A stretch of 64,000 nt of DNA from Leucobacter massiliensis (GTDB lineage: Bacteria; Actinomycetota; Actinomycetes; Actinomycetales; Microbacteriaceae): positions 1-64,000 of the forward strand of contig NZ_MWZD01000016.1 of the NCBI RefSeq assembly GCF_002982315.1. The letters run 5' to 3'. The notes under the pieces are model-generated. The model made no database searches. It saw nothing but the letters and a program-made list of their open reading frames with translations, and was not told the origin of the DNA. This document shows, piece after piece, positions 7,923 through 15,984 of this stretch (position 1 is its first letter; each line of letters opens with the position of its first letter). The position numbers were made by a program, and so were the translations under genes.

Positions 7923-7975
7923 CCTGGCGGCCGGTAGGCTGGGGGCGTTCCGGTGATGTGAGAGCGAGGCACGTG

Positions 7976-8479
7976 ATGGCCGTTCCTGCCAGTCGCGCCG
8001 AGCTGCTTGAGGCGATTGAGACGTCGTTTGCGCGGCTCGACGCGGAACTCGATCGGGTTCCTCCCGAGGTCGCCCGGCAGCCAGTGCTCGAGGGGCACGT
8101 CGCGGGCACGACGATGAGCCCCGCGGATCTGCTCGCCTACCTCATCGGCTGGGGGCAGCAGATCCTCACCTGGTGCGAACGGCGGGCAGAGGGGCTTCCC
8201 GACGAGTTTCCCGCACGCGGCGTCAAGTGGAACGAGCTGGGTCTCCTCGCGCAGCGCTACTACGCCGAGCGGGAACACCTCGGCTGGGACGATCTCCGCC
8301 GGCAGCTGCGTTCGAGCAAGGTCGCGATCACGCAACTGGTCGAAGGGCACACCGACGCGGAGCTCTATGGGAGCCCCTGGTACGGAAAGTGGACGCTCGG
8401 GCGCATGATCTCCCTCAACACCTCGTCCCCGTACGTCAACGCGCGCGGGCGGCTCCGGCGCTGGCTCCGCACCCTGTGA
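7976..8479 (+). CDS. ClbS/DfsB family four-helix bundle protein
   Basis: The 167-residue protein MAVPASRAELLEAIETSFARL... contains DLLAYLIGWGQQILTWCERR and GRMISLNTSSPYVNARGRLRRW near its end, the recognisable pattern of the ClbS/DfsB (DUF1706) family within the DinB-like four-helix fold. The founding member, ClbS, protects cells from colibactin, but most homologues have no known role. The ATG at 7976 is chosen over the open frame further upstream because the family sequence begins there and GAGG lies just before it. A TAGGCT at 7935-7940 may be its -10. The stop codon lies in the loop of a hairpin that is duplicated downstream. Confidence 0.8.
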   Translation: MAVPASRAELLEAIETSFARLDAELDRVPPEVARQPVLEGHVAGTTMSPADLLAYLIGWGQQILTWCERRAEGLPDEFPARGVKWNELGLLAQRYYAEREHLGWDDLRRQLRSSKVAITQLVEGHTDAELYGSPWYGKWTLGRMISLNTSSPYVNARGRLRRWLRTL

Positions 8480-8535
8480 GCAGGGCGCGTCCGGTGAGCG
8501 AGCGCGCACCCTGTGAGCAGGGCGCGCGTCCGGTG
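8468..8535. repeat. Tandem ~30-bp duplication with hairpin at the ClbS-like stop codon
   Basis: CGCACCCTGTGAGCAGGGCG begins copies at 8468-8496 and 8505-8535; the second has a 2-bp insertion (CG). Each holds a CCCTG-TGAG-CAGGG stem-loop, and in the first copy the loop TGA is the stop codon of the gene. The two hairpins in a row may act as a terminator without a T-run. Confidence 0.6.
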
Positions 8536-8582
8536 CGCGGCGTTCCCGGGCGGACGCGGGCGTGGTGGCACCGCGCCGCCGG

Positions 8583-8999
8583 CTACTCCGGCCCCTGCCG
8601 GGCGTCGAAGTTCTCGCGGTAGCGGGTTTCCGCCTCAGACAGCAGGGCGGGGTCGAGGGCCGCGACGGCGTGCACCTCGCCGAGCAGCGGTTCGCAGTCC
8701 GGTCCGCGGCCGACGACGGTGCCGCGGAGGATCCAGGCGAAACGATCCGGGTTCCGCTCGGCGAGGTGCCGGTACTGGCAGAGCTGACGCGCCAGCCAGT
8801 CCTCCAGCGGGCGCGTCCACCAGGGCTCGGCGTCGAGGGGATTGACCGACAGGCCCGGCAGCACGAGACCGCTCTCCGTGTCGACGCTGCCGCGCGCCGC
8901 GTCACGCTCCGGGCCCTCCGAGTAGCGGACGTGCAGTCCGGGCTGCGCTCGCACCAGTTCCGCGAGCCGGGCGAGGGAGTGCAGTGGCGGATGATCCAT
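8583..8999 (-). CDS. DUF6098 family protein
   Basis: A 138-residue soluble protein. LHSLARLAELVRAQPGLHVRYSEGPERD, followed by LPGLSVNPLDAEPWWTRPLEDWLARQLCQY, resembles the actinobacterial DUF6098 family. Family members are of unknown function and often sit as single genes. ATG 8999 is preferred over ATG 9008 because an AGTGAT -10-like hexamer lies seven bases before it, matching the leaderless pattern of other genes here; GGGAGG is too close to serve as a ribosome site. The family name is from memory of the pattern. Confidence 0.65.
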   Translation of the reverse strand: MDHPPLHSLARLAELVRAQPGLHVRYSEGPERDAARGSVDTESGLVLPGLSVNPLDAEPWWTRPLEDWLARQLCQYRHLAERNPDRFAWILRGTVVGRGPDCEPLLGEVHAVAALDPALLSEAETRYRENFDARQGPE

Positions 9000-9077
9000 G
9001 CCTCCCATCACTAGCGGAGGCGGACCGGCCCCGTCAACGCCTCGCGGCACGCGCGCGGCGGGCGGTACCTTCGGCGC

Positions 9078-9599
9078 ATGGATCGTTCGCGAAAGCGGGG
9101 GAGAGGAGCGCGTGTGCCGGCCCCACGGATGGTGCGGAGGGCGGGCGGCGCACTGCTCGGAGCGGTGTGTGCGGCGGCCCTTGCAGGCTGCGGGATCACC
9201 GTCCCCACGGACCCGGACGGCACGCTCGACCGGGTCATGGGCGGCGAGCTGCGGGTGGGCGTCTCGCCCGACCCCGGCCTCGTCGAGGACCGCGGCGCGG
9301 AACCCTCGGGGCCGCTCGCGGATCTCGCCGGAGACTTCGCAGAGTCCGTCGGCGCCCGCCCCGAGTGGACGGTCGGCAGCGAGGAGACCCTCGTGCGCGG
9401 GCTCGAGAGCGGGGACCTCGACCTCGTCGTCGGCGGCTTCACCGAAGACACGCCCTGGATCGACCGCGCCGGCATCACCCGCGGCTACGGCGGCATCGAC
9501 GGTGCGGACGGCCGCCGCATCGTGCTGCTCGTGCCGCTCGGCGAGAACGCGCTGCTCAGCGAACTCGAGACCTTCCTGGACGAGGAGGTGGGGCGATGA
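9078..9599 (+). CDS. Minimal family-3 solute-binding lipoprotein
   Basis: A basic N-terminus, a hydrophobic stretch and the lipobox LAGC (Cys at about 38) show a lipoprotein. GGELRVGVSPDPGLV then PSGPLADLAGDFAESVGARPEWTVGSEETLVRGLESGDLDLVVGGF is lobe I of a family-3 periplasmic-binding protein. The second lobe is missing: the sequence goes directly to VLLVPLGENALLSELETFL, the usual C-terminal helix. At 173 residues it is far shorter than the usual 260-300. It overlaps the CDF transporter gene by 4 bp (ATGA), so it may sense or deliver a ligand for that transporter, not an ABC importer. TACCTT at 9066-9071 suggests a leaderless start. Confidence 0.75.
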   Translation: MDRSRKRGRGARVPAPRMVRRAGGALLGAVCAAALAGCGITVPTDPDGTLDRVMGGELRVGVSPDPGLVEDRGAEPSGPLADLAGDFAESVGARPEWTVGSEETLVRGLESGDLDLVVGGFTEDTPWIDRAGITRGYGGIDGADGRRIVLLVPLGENALLSELETFLDEEVGR

Positions 9600-10594
9600 G
9601 AGACCGGCACCAGTTCGGCCGGGTGGATCTCCCCCCGGCGCAGGCGCGGGCGCTGAAGCGGGCGGTGCGGTGGGAGTGGTTCACGATCGCCTACACCTCC
9701 GGCACTATCGTCCTGCTGGCGTTCGTCGTCGGCAACTCGCAGGCGATGCGGACGGCGTGGATCGAGGACATGCTCTCCCTCGTCCCGCAGATCGCCTTCC
9801 TCGTGGCGCTGATCTTCGTCCGCCGGCGGCCGAGCCTCAACCACCCCTACGGCATGCACCGGGCGATGGGGGTGGGACATCTCGTCGCGGGCGTCGCACT
9901 GTTCGCGGTCGGGGCGAACCTCGCCGTCGAGGCGGTGATCGGCCTGATCTCCGCCGAGCACCCCACGATCGGGACCGTGGTGCTGTTCGGGCACACGATC
10001 TGGCTGGGGTGGCTGATGATCGCCGTGATGGCGGTGATCGTGGTCGGCCCGGTGTTTCTCTACGGTCCGGCGAAGTCGAAGCTCGCTCCCGTGCTCCACA
10101 ACAAACTGCTCCACGCGGACGCCGACATGGCGAAGGCCGACTGGCAGACCACGGTCGCGTCGATCGTGGGCGTGCTCGGCGTGGGGGTCGGCCTGTGGTG
10201 GCTGGACGGGGCCGCGGCCCTGTTCATCTCGATCGGGGTCGTCTGGGACGGCGTGCGCAACACGCGGGCCGCGATCGCCGACCTCATGGACCAGCGCGCG
10301 CACAGCGTCGACGACCGGCATCCGGATCCGCTCGCCCACCGGATCACCGCGTATCTGCGGGCGCAGCCCGGCATCGCGGACGCCGCCGTGCGGATGCGGG
10401 ATCAGGGGCAGGTGTTCCACGTGGAGGCCTTCGTGGTGCCGCGCCGGAGCCGCATCTCGGTCGAGCGGATCCGGGAGCTCTCGGAGGGCATCGCGGCCCT
10501 CGACTGGAAGGTGCAGGACGTGGCGGTGATCGCCGCGGCCGAACTCCCCGAGGAGGCGGACCGGGCGGCCGAGCCGCCGGACGCCGGGCGCTGA
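9596..10594 (+). CDS. Cation diffusion facilitator (CDF) family transporter
   Basis: A 332-residue membrane protein starting in the overlap ATGA at 9596. About six membrane segments lie between residues 30 and 220, followed by a cytosolic C-terminal domain of the CDF type (ITAYLRAQPGIADAAVRMRD... VHVEAFVVP-like). WIEDMLSLVPQIAFLVALIF in TM2 and HADADMAKADWQTTVASIVGVLG in TM5 replace the usual Asp/His zinc site, so the metal is uncertain. Members export divalent cations (Zn, Mn, Fe, Co) using the proton gradient. It is coupled with the small solute-binding lipoprotein gene in front. Confidence 0.88.
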   Translation: MRDRHQFGRVDLPPAQARALKRAVRWEWFTIAYTSGTIVLLAFVVGNSQAMRTAWIEDMLSLVPQIAFLVALIFVRRRPSLNHPYGMHRAMGVGHLVAGVALFAVGANLAVEAVIGLISAEHPTIGTVVLFGHTIWLGWLMIAVMAVIVVGPVFLYGPAKSKLAPVLHNKLLHADADMAKADWQTTVASIVGVLGVGVGLWWLDGAAALFISIGVVWDGVRNTRAAIADLMDQRAHSVDDRHPDPLAHRITAYLRAQPGIADAAVRMRDQGQVFHVEAFVVPRRSRISVERIRELSEGIAALDWKVQDVAVIAAAELPEEADRAAEPPDAGR

Positions 10595-10604
10595 GGCCGC
10601 AGCC

Positions 10605-10946
10605 TCACACGGAGCAGGAGACGCAGCGTTCGCGGAACGGGCGGACCTCCAGCTGGGGGAACGGGATCGGGCGGCCGCAGGAGTCGCACACGCCGTAGGC
10701 CCCGCTCGCCAGGCGGGCCATGGCGCGCTCGGCCTGCCACTCGTCCTCGCGGGCGGACTCGAGGAGGCCGGCGAGCATCGACCAGCGAGCCGACAGGGTC
10801 TCGCCCTCGGGGTCGTGCTCGTCGTCGTCGGACTCGCCGCGACGGGCTCGCACCAGCGTCTTGAGTTCGGCCTCAAGCCTGCGCGTGCGGTCCCGCACCC
10901 GCTCCTGCTGTTCCGTGAGGAACGTCCGCCATCGCTCAGGATCCAC
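10605..10946 (-). CDS. TraR/DksA family C4 zinc-finger protein
   Basis: The 113-residue protein starting at GTG 10946 has a coiled N-terminal half (LTEQQERVRDRTRRLEAELKTLV) and a C-terminal four-cysteine finger: CDSC at 87-90 and CVSC at 108-111. This is the DksA/TraR zinc-finger architecture; such proteins bind RNA polymerase through the secondary channel or act as small regulators. The DxxDxA-type loop acids of real DksA are not obvious (an acidic ESDDDEHDPEGE is present instead), so a DksA-like action is not assured. GGGGAG lies four bases before the start and TAGATT near 10975 could be the -10. Confidence 0.8.
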   Translation of the reverse strand: MDPERWRTFLTEQQERVRDRTRRLEAELKTLVRARRGESDDDEHDPEGETLSARWSMLAGLLESAREDEWQAERAMARLASGAYGVCDSCGRPIPFPQLEVRPFRERCVSCSV

Positions 10947-11033
10947 GTGTCTCCCCGTTCGTCTCTTCAGAATCTACCGCGGCGCGGGGCCGGGGGTGCT
11001 GAGTGCGGCGCCCCCGGCCCCGGTCCTGCGTGC

Positions 11034-12626
11034 CTACTCGGTGCCGGGCGTCTCCGAGCCGAGTCTCGGTCCCCGTCTGGCGCGCTGCCGCAGCAGGAGC
11101 GCGGTTCCGCCGGCGGCCAGGAGCGCGACGGCGCCCCCGATGGCCCACCAGGACGCGGGCGCGGCGCCCGTCTGGGGCAGCCATCCCGGGTGCGGCGCGC
11201 CGCCGGTGCCGGCGTTCCCGCTGGCGCCCGCGTCGGCGTTCGCACCGGAGCCGCCCGCGCCTGCGCCGGCATCGGCGTCGGCGTCCGCCGTCGCGTCGCT
11301 GTCGGCGTCGGAGTCGGAGTCGCCCTCGCGGGTCACCGTGTTCGTGACCGCGAGCTCGGTGAGCGCGGACTCGATTGTGACCGTGCCGAGGCCTTCCGGC
11401 ACCACGATCACCGTCTCGCTGCCGCCGGTCGCGGGTTCGGTCACCTCGCAGCTCGTGCCGAGGGGAAGCTCTTCGAGGGTGAGGCTTGCGGCTTCGGTCG
11501 CCCCGGCGGGAATGATGAGCATGTCCGCGGAGCCGTTGTCGCAGGTGACGTCGATCTCCACGATGTCCTGCGCGCCCGCGTCCGCCCCGGCGAAGGACTT
11601 GGTGACGGTGAGCGATCCGGTGTCCTCGGCGAGGAAGGTGATGAGGCCGCTCGACTCGCTCGTGAGGCTCACGCTCTCGGCGAGGATGAGGCGCTGGGCA
11701 TCGGTCATGCCGGGGGTGTAGCCGTCGTAGAGGAACACGTTGCCGCTCGGTGTGGTGGCGGATCCGCGCGCGACGAGTTCGACGGTGGATCCGGGCTCCT
11801 CGGTGTCGGGCAGGACCCAGACGAGCTGCCCATCGGGAACGGTGGTCCCGTCCGGGATCGGGATCGTCGCCTCGGCGTCGGCGAACATGGTGCCCCCGAT
11901 CACTTCGAGCTCGGCGCCGTCGGGCGAGTCGGTGTTCACCGTGAACGGCCCTCCGGGGGTGCCGAGCGTGCCGCTCGTCTCGGAGGGGGTGACGGTGAGT
12001 GCCGGCGGTTCGGGCGAGGGCAGCGGCTCCTGCTGCCGCACGGTGTTCACGATCTCCTCGGTGAAGGGGCGGACCGGGCTGTCCGCCGAGAGCACGTAGT
12101 TGTCGGTGAAGTACCACAGCGCCGCCTGCACGGCAGCCGCGCGCACATTGTCGTCGGGCGCGCTCGAGGGCTCACCGGAGTTGGGGTAGTAGTCGTTGAG
12201 GATGCGGGCGACGTAGCCGAGGTTCGGCATGCCGGACTCCTCCCAGCTGCCGTCGACGTAGCCGATGCCGTTGTAGGTGGAGGTGCGGATGTCGATGCAG
12301 AAGAGCCGGATCGAGGCCTCACCACCGACCTCGTCCGCGGTGATCAGGCCGGCGAAGACGTTCTCGGGCTCGGTGTGCGTGGGCGGGGGCGTCGCCGGAT
12401 AGGCCTCGGACGGGTCGCTGACGGAGGAGTCCGCCGGCAGGAACCCGGTGACGTTCTGACCCTCGGCGGTTCCCGACATGGTGAGCACCGTGTCGGGGCC
12501 GATGCGCGGACCGCGCCCTGGCTCTCCCGGCACCGCGCTGGCCGCGGTCCCCCCTGCCCAGAGGGCCGCCGCCGCTACTGCCAGTGCGGCGGCGCCGCCG
12601 AGAATGCGTCTCCTGCGTCGTGTCAT
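11034..12626 (-). CDS. Thioester-domain surface adhesin with LPQTG sortase signal
   Basis: A 530-residue secreted protein: signal peptide 1-31, then a TQXA-type thioester domain in which FCIDIRTS (Cys110) and AAVQAALWYFTDN (Gln167) are the likely Cys-Gln cross-link. A thioester domain of this type in Gram-positive pathogens binds host surfaces covalently. The middle (about 190-340) continues as beta-rich segments, followed by a DUF5979-like domain (TVTKSFAGADAGAQDIVEIDVTC...). A linker of Ser-Asp/Ala-Asp/Gly-Ala repeats comes next, then LPQTG at 483-487, a membrane helix and a basic tail. GGGGAG precedes the start. It is one of three sortase substrates clustered here; no sortase gene lies in the window. 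Confidence 0.88.
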   Translation of the reverse strand: MTRRRRRILGGAAALAVAAAALWAGGTAASAVPGEPGRGPRIGPDTVLTMSGTAEGQNVTGFLPADSSVSDPSEAYPATPPPTHTEPENVFAGLITADEVGGEASIRLFCIDIRTSTYNGIGYVDGSWEESGMPNLGYVARILNDYYPNSGEPSSAPDDNVRAAAVQAALWYFTDNYVLSADSPVRPFTEEIVNTVRQQEPLPSPEPPALTVTPSETSGTLGTPGGPFTVNTDSPDGAELEVIGGTMFADAEATIPIPDGTTVPDGQLVWVLPDTEEPGSTVELVARGSATTPSGNVFLYDGYTPGMTDAQRLILAESVSLTSESSGLITFLAEDTGSLTVTKSFAGADAGAQDIVEIDVTCDNGSADMLIIPAGATEAASLTLEELPLGTSCEVTEPATGGSETVIVVPEGLGTVTIESALTELAVTNTVTREGDSDSDADSDATADADADAGAGAGGSGANADAGASGNAGTGGAPHPGWLPQTGAAPASWWAIGGAVALLAAGGTALLLRQRARRGPRLGSETPGTE

Positions 12627-12660
12627 GTCTCTCCCCAGTGTCGAGTGATCCCGAAGCGAT

Positions 12661-12680
12661 ACTAAGAAGAGATTCTTAGT
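12661..12680 (-). promoter_or_regulatory. Perfect AT-rich palindrome upstream of the thioester adhesin gene
   Basis: ACTAAGAA-gaga-TTCTTAGT is an 8-bp perfect inverted repeat with a 4-base spacer, 35 bp before the start of the adhesin gene. It is strikingly AT-rich compared with its surroundings and lies where the promoter should be; TTGTGA (12685-12690, minus) could be a -35 element. An operator or an extended promoter element are both possible. Confidence 0.5.
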
Positions 12681-12740
12681 TTAAGGGGGTCTTCACAAGA
12701 AGCTCCGCGGTGTGCATAATGCGTGCGGCTCCGAACCGAC

Positions 12741-12775
12741 GGCGGGCCCGCCACCCGGAAGGTGGCGGGCCCGCC
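12741..12775 (-). terminator. 15-bp GC hairpin, likely terminator of the 1060-aa wall-protein gene
   Basis: GGCGGGCCCGCCACC (12741-12755), loop CGGAA and GGTGGCGGGCCCGCC (12761-12775) make a perfect 15-bp stem, 27 bp past the stop codon of the gene. There is no T-run, which is common in high-GC actinobacteria. Confidence 0.7.
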
Positions 12776-12801
12776 CGGCCGATGCAGGGATCGCCGGGCC
12801 G

Positions 12802-15800
12802 CTACTCGGCGGCGCCTGCTCCGCCGGAGCGACGGCGGCGCACCAGGACCAGCGAGGCCCCGATCCCCGTCACGAGCAGGGCGGTGAGACCGAGCCACAG
12901 CGCCGGCGCCCCGCCCGTGCTCGCGAGCGCGGGGGCCGCAGCCGGGGCGTGCGGCGCGGCGGGCTGCGCGGGGTCCCCGCCCGGGGAGGGCGGCGTCGAC
13001 GTCCCGGGGACGGACTCGGTGAAGCCGTGCCACTCATCCGCATCGTCGACGGAGGTGCCGGAATGCGCCCCCACCGCGGTCACCGTCGCACGGTCGCCGT
13101 GGCTCTGCCCCGGAGCCAGAGCGGGCAGGGTGCCCGTGCACGAGAACTGCGCGCCGATGGCGAAGGGGCCGGGCCACCGGGTGCCCTCGGAGCCGTCCGG
13201 GAAGACGCAGCTGAGATCGCGCAGCTCGCCGCCACCGGCGATGAGCTCGTCGCTGACGGTGACGTCCCGCAGTTCCTCCCGGCCGTCGTTGGAGACCGTG
13301 AAGCGGAGCTGCTGCGAGGTGCCGGCGGACAGCGGCTTGCCAGGAGCCCGGTCGAAGTCGCCGGCGAAGCCGTCGTTGGTGAGGGCGCCCCGATCGTCAT
13401 AGGCGGGCGCTTCGCCCTCGTCGCTCCACTTCTCGATGTCGACGCTGGGATCGCCGACGGGCACGATGATGGCCTCCGAGCCGGCGATCGTGTTCACGAT
13501 CGGCTGCGAGGCGTCCTTCGCGCGCACCGCGAAGGTGGTCACGATCCGGCCCTGGCCCGGATTCAGGCTGGTGCCCTCCTGCTGGCGGATCGTCACCACG
13601 CCGTCGGCGTAGCTCGCCAGCACGTTCCCGTTCATGTCGACGGACTCGGAGCTCAGCACCTCGGCGGAGGGCTTGCCGTCCTCGTCGAGGCCGACGAAGC
13701 CGAGGAACTCGACCGACTCGGGCAGCACGTCCTCGCGGGTGAAGATGCTCACCGGGAAGGCGCGGCCGTAGTCTCCCCGCGGGATCAGCTCGATCGAGTA
13801 GACGAAGCGGTCGTCGACGAAGGCCCCCTCCCGGATCCCGGCCTCGAGGCGCGGCGTCCAGCTGCCGGTCTCCGCGTCGTAGAGGCGCTTGCGCAGCTCC
13901 GCCTCGTCGCCGTAGGAGGTGGCCTCCGCGTCGTCGTCACTCCAGTAGTCCCAGTCGGCTCCCGCGCTGTGCAGCGTCGCGCGGTTGTAGATCTCGAAGG
14001 TCTGCTTCCCGTCGAACGGCACCGTGGTGAAGACGACGTCCACCGTCCACCGCTGGTGCTTCGGCAGGGATGCCACAAGGGTCTTCCCCGCCTCGCTGAG
14101 CTGGATCACGAGGCGTCCCTGCTCGTCGGCGCTCAGCGCGAAGTGCTCCTGCGAGAGTGCCTGCGAGCCGTAAGATCCGCTCACCGGGATCGCTGCGGGA
14201 TCGGAGACGTCGAACACGGTGGTGTCGAGCTCGTCGACGATGCGGCTGCGCAGCGGGTCGATGTTCGGCTTGCTCGTGTCGATCTCGAAGCGGTACGGCA
14301 CCTGGGCGCGCTCGCCCGGGTTCACCCGCACCTCCTCATTGCGCGCGGTCTTGCTGAACGCGGCCGAGTCGTTGACGCCGTCCTCGTAGCCCTCCGGGAG
14401 CACGACCACGCCGGCGTTGTGGTCCCGGTTCACGGGGTCGCCGGTGCCGGCGAAGAACTGCGCGCGGTTGTTCCACGGAAAGCGGGTGCCGTCGACGACC
14501 GTGGTCTCGCCGCTGCCGGGCAGGCCCGCGACGGTGTCGAGCTGAGCGCGCACCCGCACGTCGACGGCGGTCGTGTTGTCCTTGCCGACGTTGACGAGCA
14601 GCGTCCGCCCGAGGAGCGCGTACTGCCCGACGTAGCGGTCGGCCGCGAAGTCGGCGGCCGTTCCGGTGAAGCCGGCGGCCTCGGTGAGGCCCGTGAGGGG
14701 GCCGGTGCCGCTGAGCTCGATGAAGCCCTCGCCGGTCTTCCAGGATGCCTGCTCGATGAGGGTGTCGCGGATCACGACGTTCCGGTCGAGGGTGAAGTTC
14801 GCGTTGCGGCCGTCCCAGGGAGTGAGGTCGGCGTGGAGCGTGTAGACCATCTCGGCCGCGGGCCGCAGGGTGCCGTCGGCGTTCGCGACGACGTCGCGCA
14901 GCGTCCACTCGCCGCGCTTGGCGAAGTGGTCGCCGATCCACACGCCCGGGATGTTCCCGCGCAGCCGGACGTTCACGGAGCGCTCGTGCTGGCCGCCGAA
15001 GACGACGTGGTTGGGGAGCTGGATCTCGTAGTTCCCGGGGGTGTTGCCGCGCGCCTCGTATTGGGCCCGCAGCAGTGCCTCGAGGGCGGGGGCATCGGTC
15101 ACGCGCACCTGGTAGCTGATGCGGAGCGTCGACTGGGCGGGCACGTCGACCGTGCCGGAGAAGCTGTTGCCCGAGACGGCGGGGGAGAAGGAGTAGGGGC
15201 TGCTGCCCTCGGCCGTGGTGAGCTCCGCGGTGAAGGATCCGGGCACGAATCCGAGGCCCGCAGCGAGCTCGTCGCTGATGGTGTAGCCGCTGCGCGCCTC
15301 CGCCGAGGACAGCACGAGCGTGTAGCTGAGCAGCTGCTCGGCGATGTCGGGGCGCAGGCCCTCGAACGCGTAGTCGGGGGAACCGCTCGTGACGACGAAG
15401 CCGTCGAGGTTACCGGGGTTGACGGACTTCGCGTAGCCGTCCTCCACGGTCGCCGGGGGCGTCACCTCGTCCTCGACGATGAGGCGCACGCCGCCCTCGT
15501 CGTCGCCGATCTTCCAGGTGACGGGCGATTCCGTGTCGCCGTCGACCTGTCCGGCTGTGAGCTTGAGGGCGAATGCGCCCTCGGTGATGTCGGACGGGAT
15601 CGGATCCTTGAAGGTGACGGTGAGCGTCCCGTCGCCGTTCTGCACCACCGAATCGATGGCCTCGTTCCCGGGGAGCTCGCCCGCCACGGTGATGTCGGCG
15701 GGGAGGGTGATGACGATGCTCGTGCCCGCGATCGGCTGAGCGGCGTCGTACTGCACGCGGAGCGTGATCTCCGCCCCCTCCGGGATGGTCGCGCCGTCGC

Positions 15801-15984
15801 CGATGACCGCCCCGTCGTGCAGCACCGCGATCTCGATCCCCGGCGTGGCCGCCTGTGCCGTGGACGCGGTCGCCCCGGCGATGCCGAGGCCCACCGCGAG
15901 GGCCGCCAGTGCTGCGACGGTGCGCCGTACGACGCCGATCGCTCCGGGTCCTCGCCGCTGCCGCGAGCTCCACCGTATCCTCAC
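12802..15984 (-). CDS. Large cell-wall-anchored surface protein with LASTG sortase signal
   Basis: About 1060 residues, starting at GTG 15984 behind a strong ribosome site (AGGAG, 6-7 bases upstream); the longer open frame upstream is not used. A signal peptide ends near TASTAQAA. The body is a series of beta-rich DUF11-like and invasin/adhesin-like segments (for example QQLRFTVSNDGREELRDVTV near 900), with few Cys residues. The C-terminal Pro/Ala-rich region leads to LASTG at about 1020-1024, a membrane helix and RRRR. LAxTG is the motif recognised by class E sortases of high-GC Gram-positives. Function is structural or adhesive by inference; no enzyme motif is seen. It diverges from the FN3 giant. 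Confidence 0.85.
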   Translation of the reverse strand: MRIRWSSRQRRGPGAIGVVRRTVAALAALAVGLGIAGATASTAQAATPGIEIAVLHDGAVIGDGATIPEGAEITLRVQYDAAQPIAGTSIVITLPADITVAGELPGNEAIDSVVQNGDGTLTVTFKDPIPSDITEGAFALKLTAGQVDGDTESPVTWKIGDDEGGVRLIVEDEVTPPATVEDGYAKSVNPGNLDGFVVTSGSPDYAFEGLRPDIAEQLLSYTLVLSSAEARSGYTISDELAAGLGFVPGSFTAELTTAEGSSPYSFSPAVSGNSFSGTVDVPAQSTLRISYQVRVTDAPALEALLRAQYEARGNTPGNYEIQLPNHVVFGGQHERSVNVRLRGNIPGVWIGDHFAKRGEWTLRDVVANADGTLRPAAEMVYTLHADLTPWDGRNANFTLDRNVVIRDTLIEQASWKTGEGFIELSGTGPLTGLTEAAGFTGTAADFAADRYVGQYALLGRTLLVNVGKDNTTAVDVRVRAQLDTVAGLPGSGETTVVDGTRFPWNNRAQFFAGTGDPVNRDHNAGVVVLPEGYEDGVNDSAAFSKTARNEEVRVNPGERAQVPYRFEIDTSKPNIDPLRSRIVDELDTTVFDVSDPAAIPVSGSYGSQALSQEHFALSADEQGRLVIQLSEAGKTLVASLPKHQRWTVDVVFTTVPFDGKQTFEIYNRATLHSAGADWDYWSDDDAEATSYGDEAELRKRLYDAETGSWTPRLEAGIREGAFVDDRFVYSIELIPRGDYGRAFPVSIFTREDVLPESVEFLGFVGLDEDGKPSAEVLSSESVDMNGNVLASYADGVVTIRQQEGTSLNPGQGRIVTTFAVRAKDASQPIVNTIAGSEAIIVPVGDPSVDIEKWSDEGEAPAYDDRGALTNDGFAGDFDRAPGKPLSAGTSQQLRFTVSNDGREELRDVTVSDELIAGGGELRDLSCVFPDGSEGTRWPGPFAIGAQFSCTGTLPALAPGQSHGDRATVTAVGAHSGTSVDDADEWHGFTESVPGTSTPPSPGGDPAQPAAPHAPAAAPALASTGGAPALWLGLTALLVTGIGASLVLVRRRRSGGAGAAE

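Noticed and set aside
9078-9599. Truncated pseudogene interpretation of the solute-binding protein
   Set aside because: The lipobox, a complete lobe I, the terminal helix and coupling to the CDF gene suggest a functional minimal protein, not a random truncation. It cannot be excluded.
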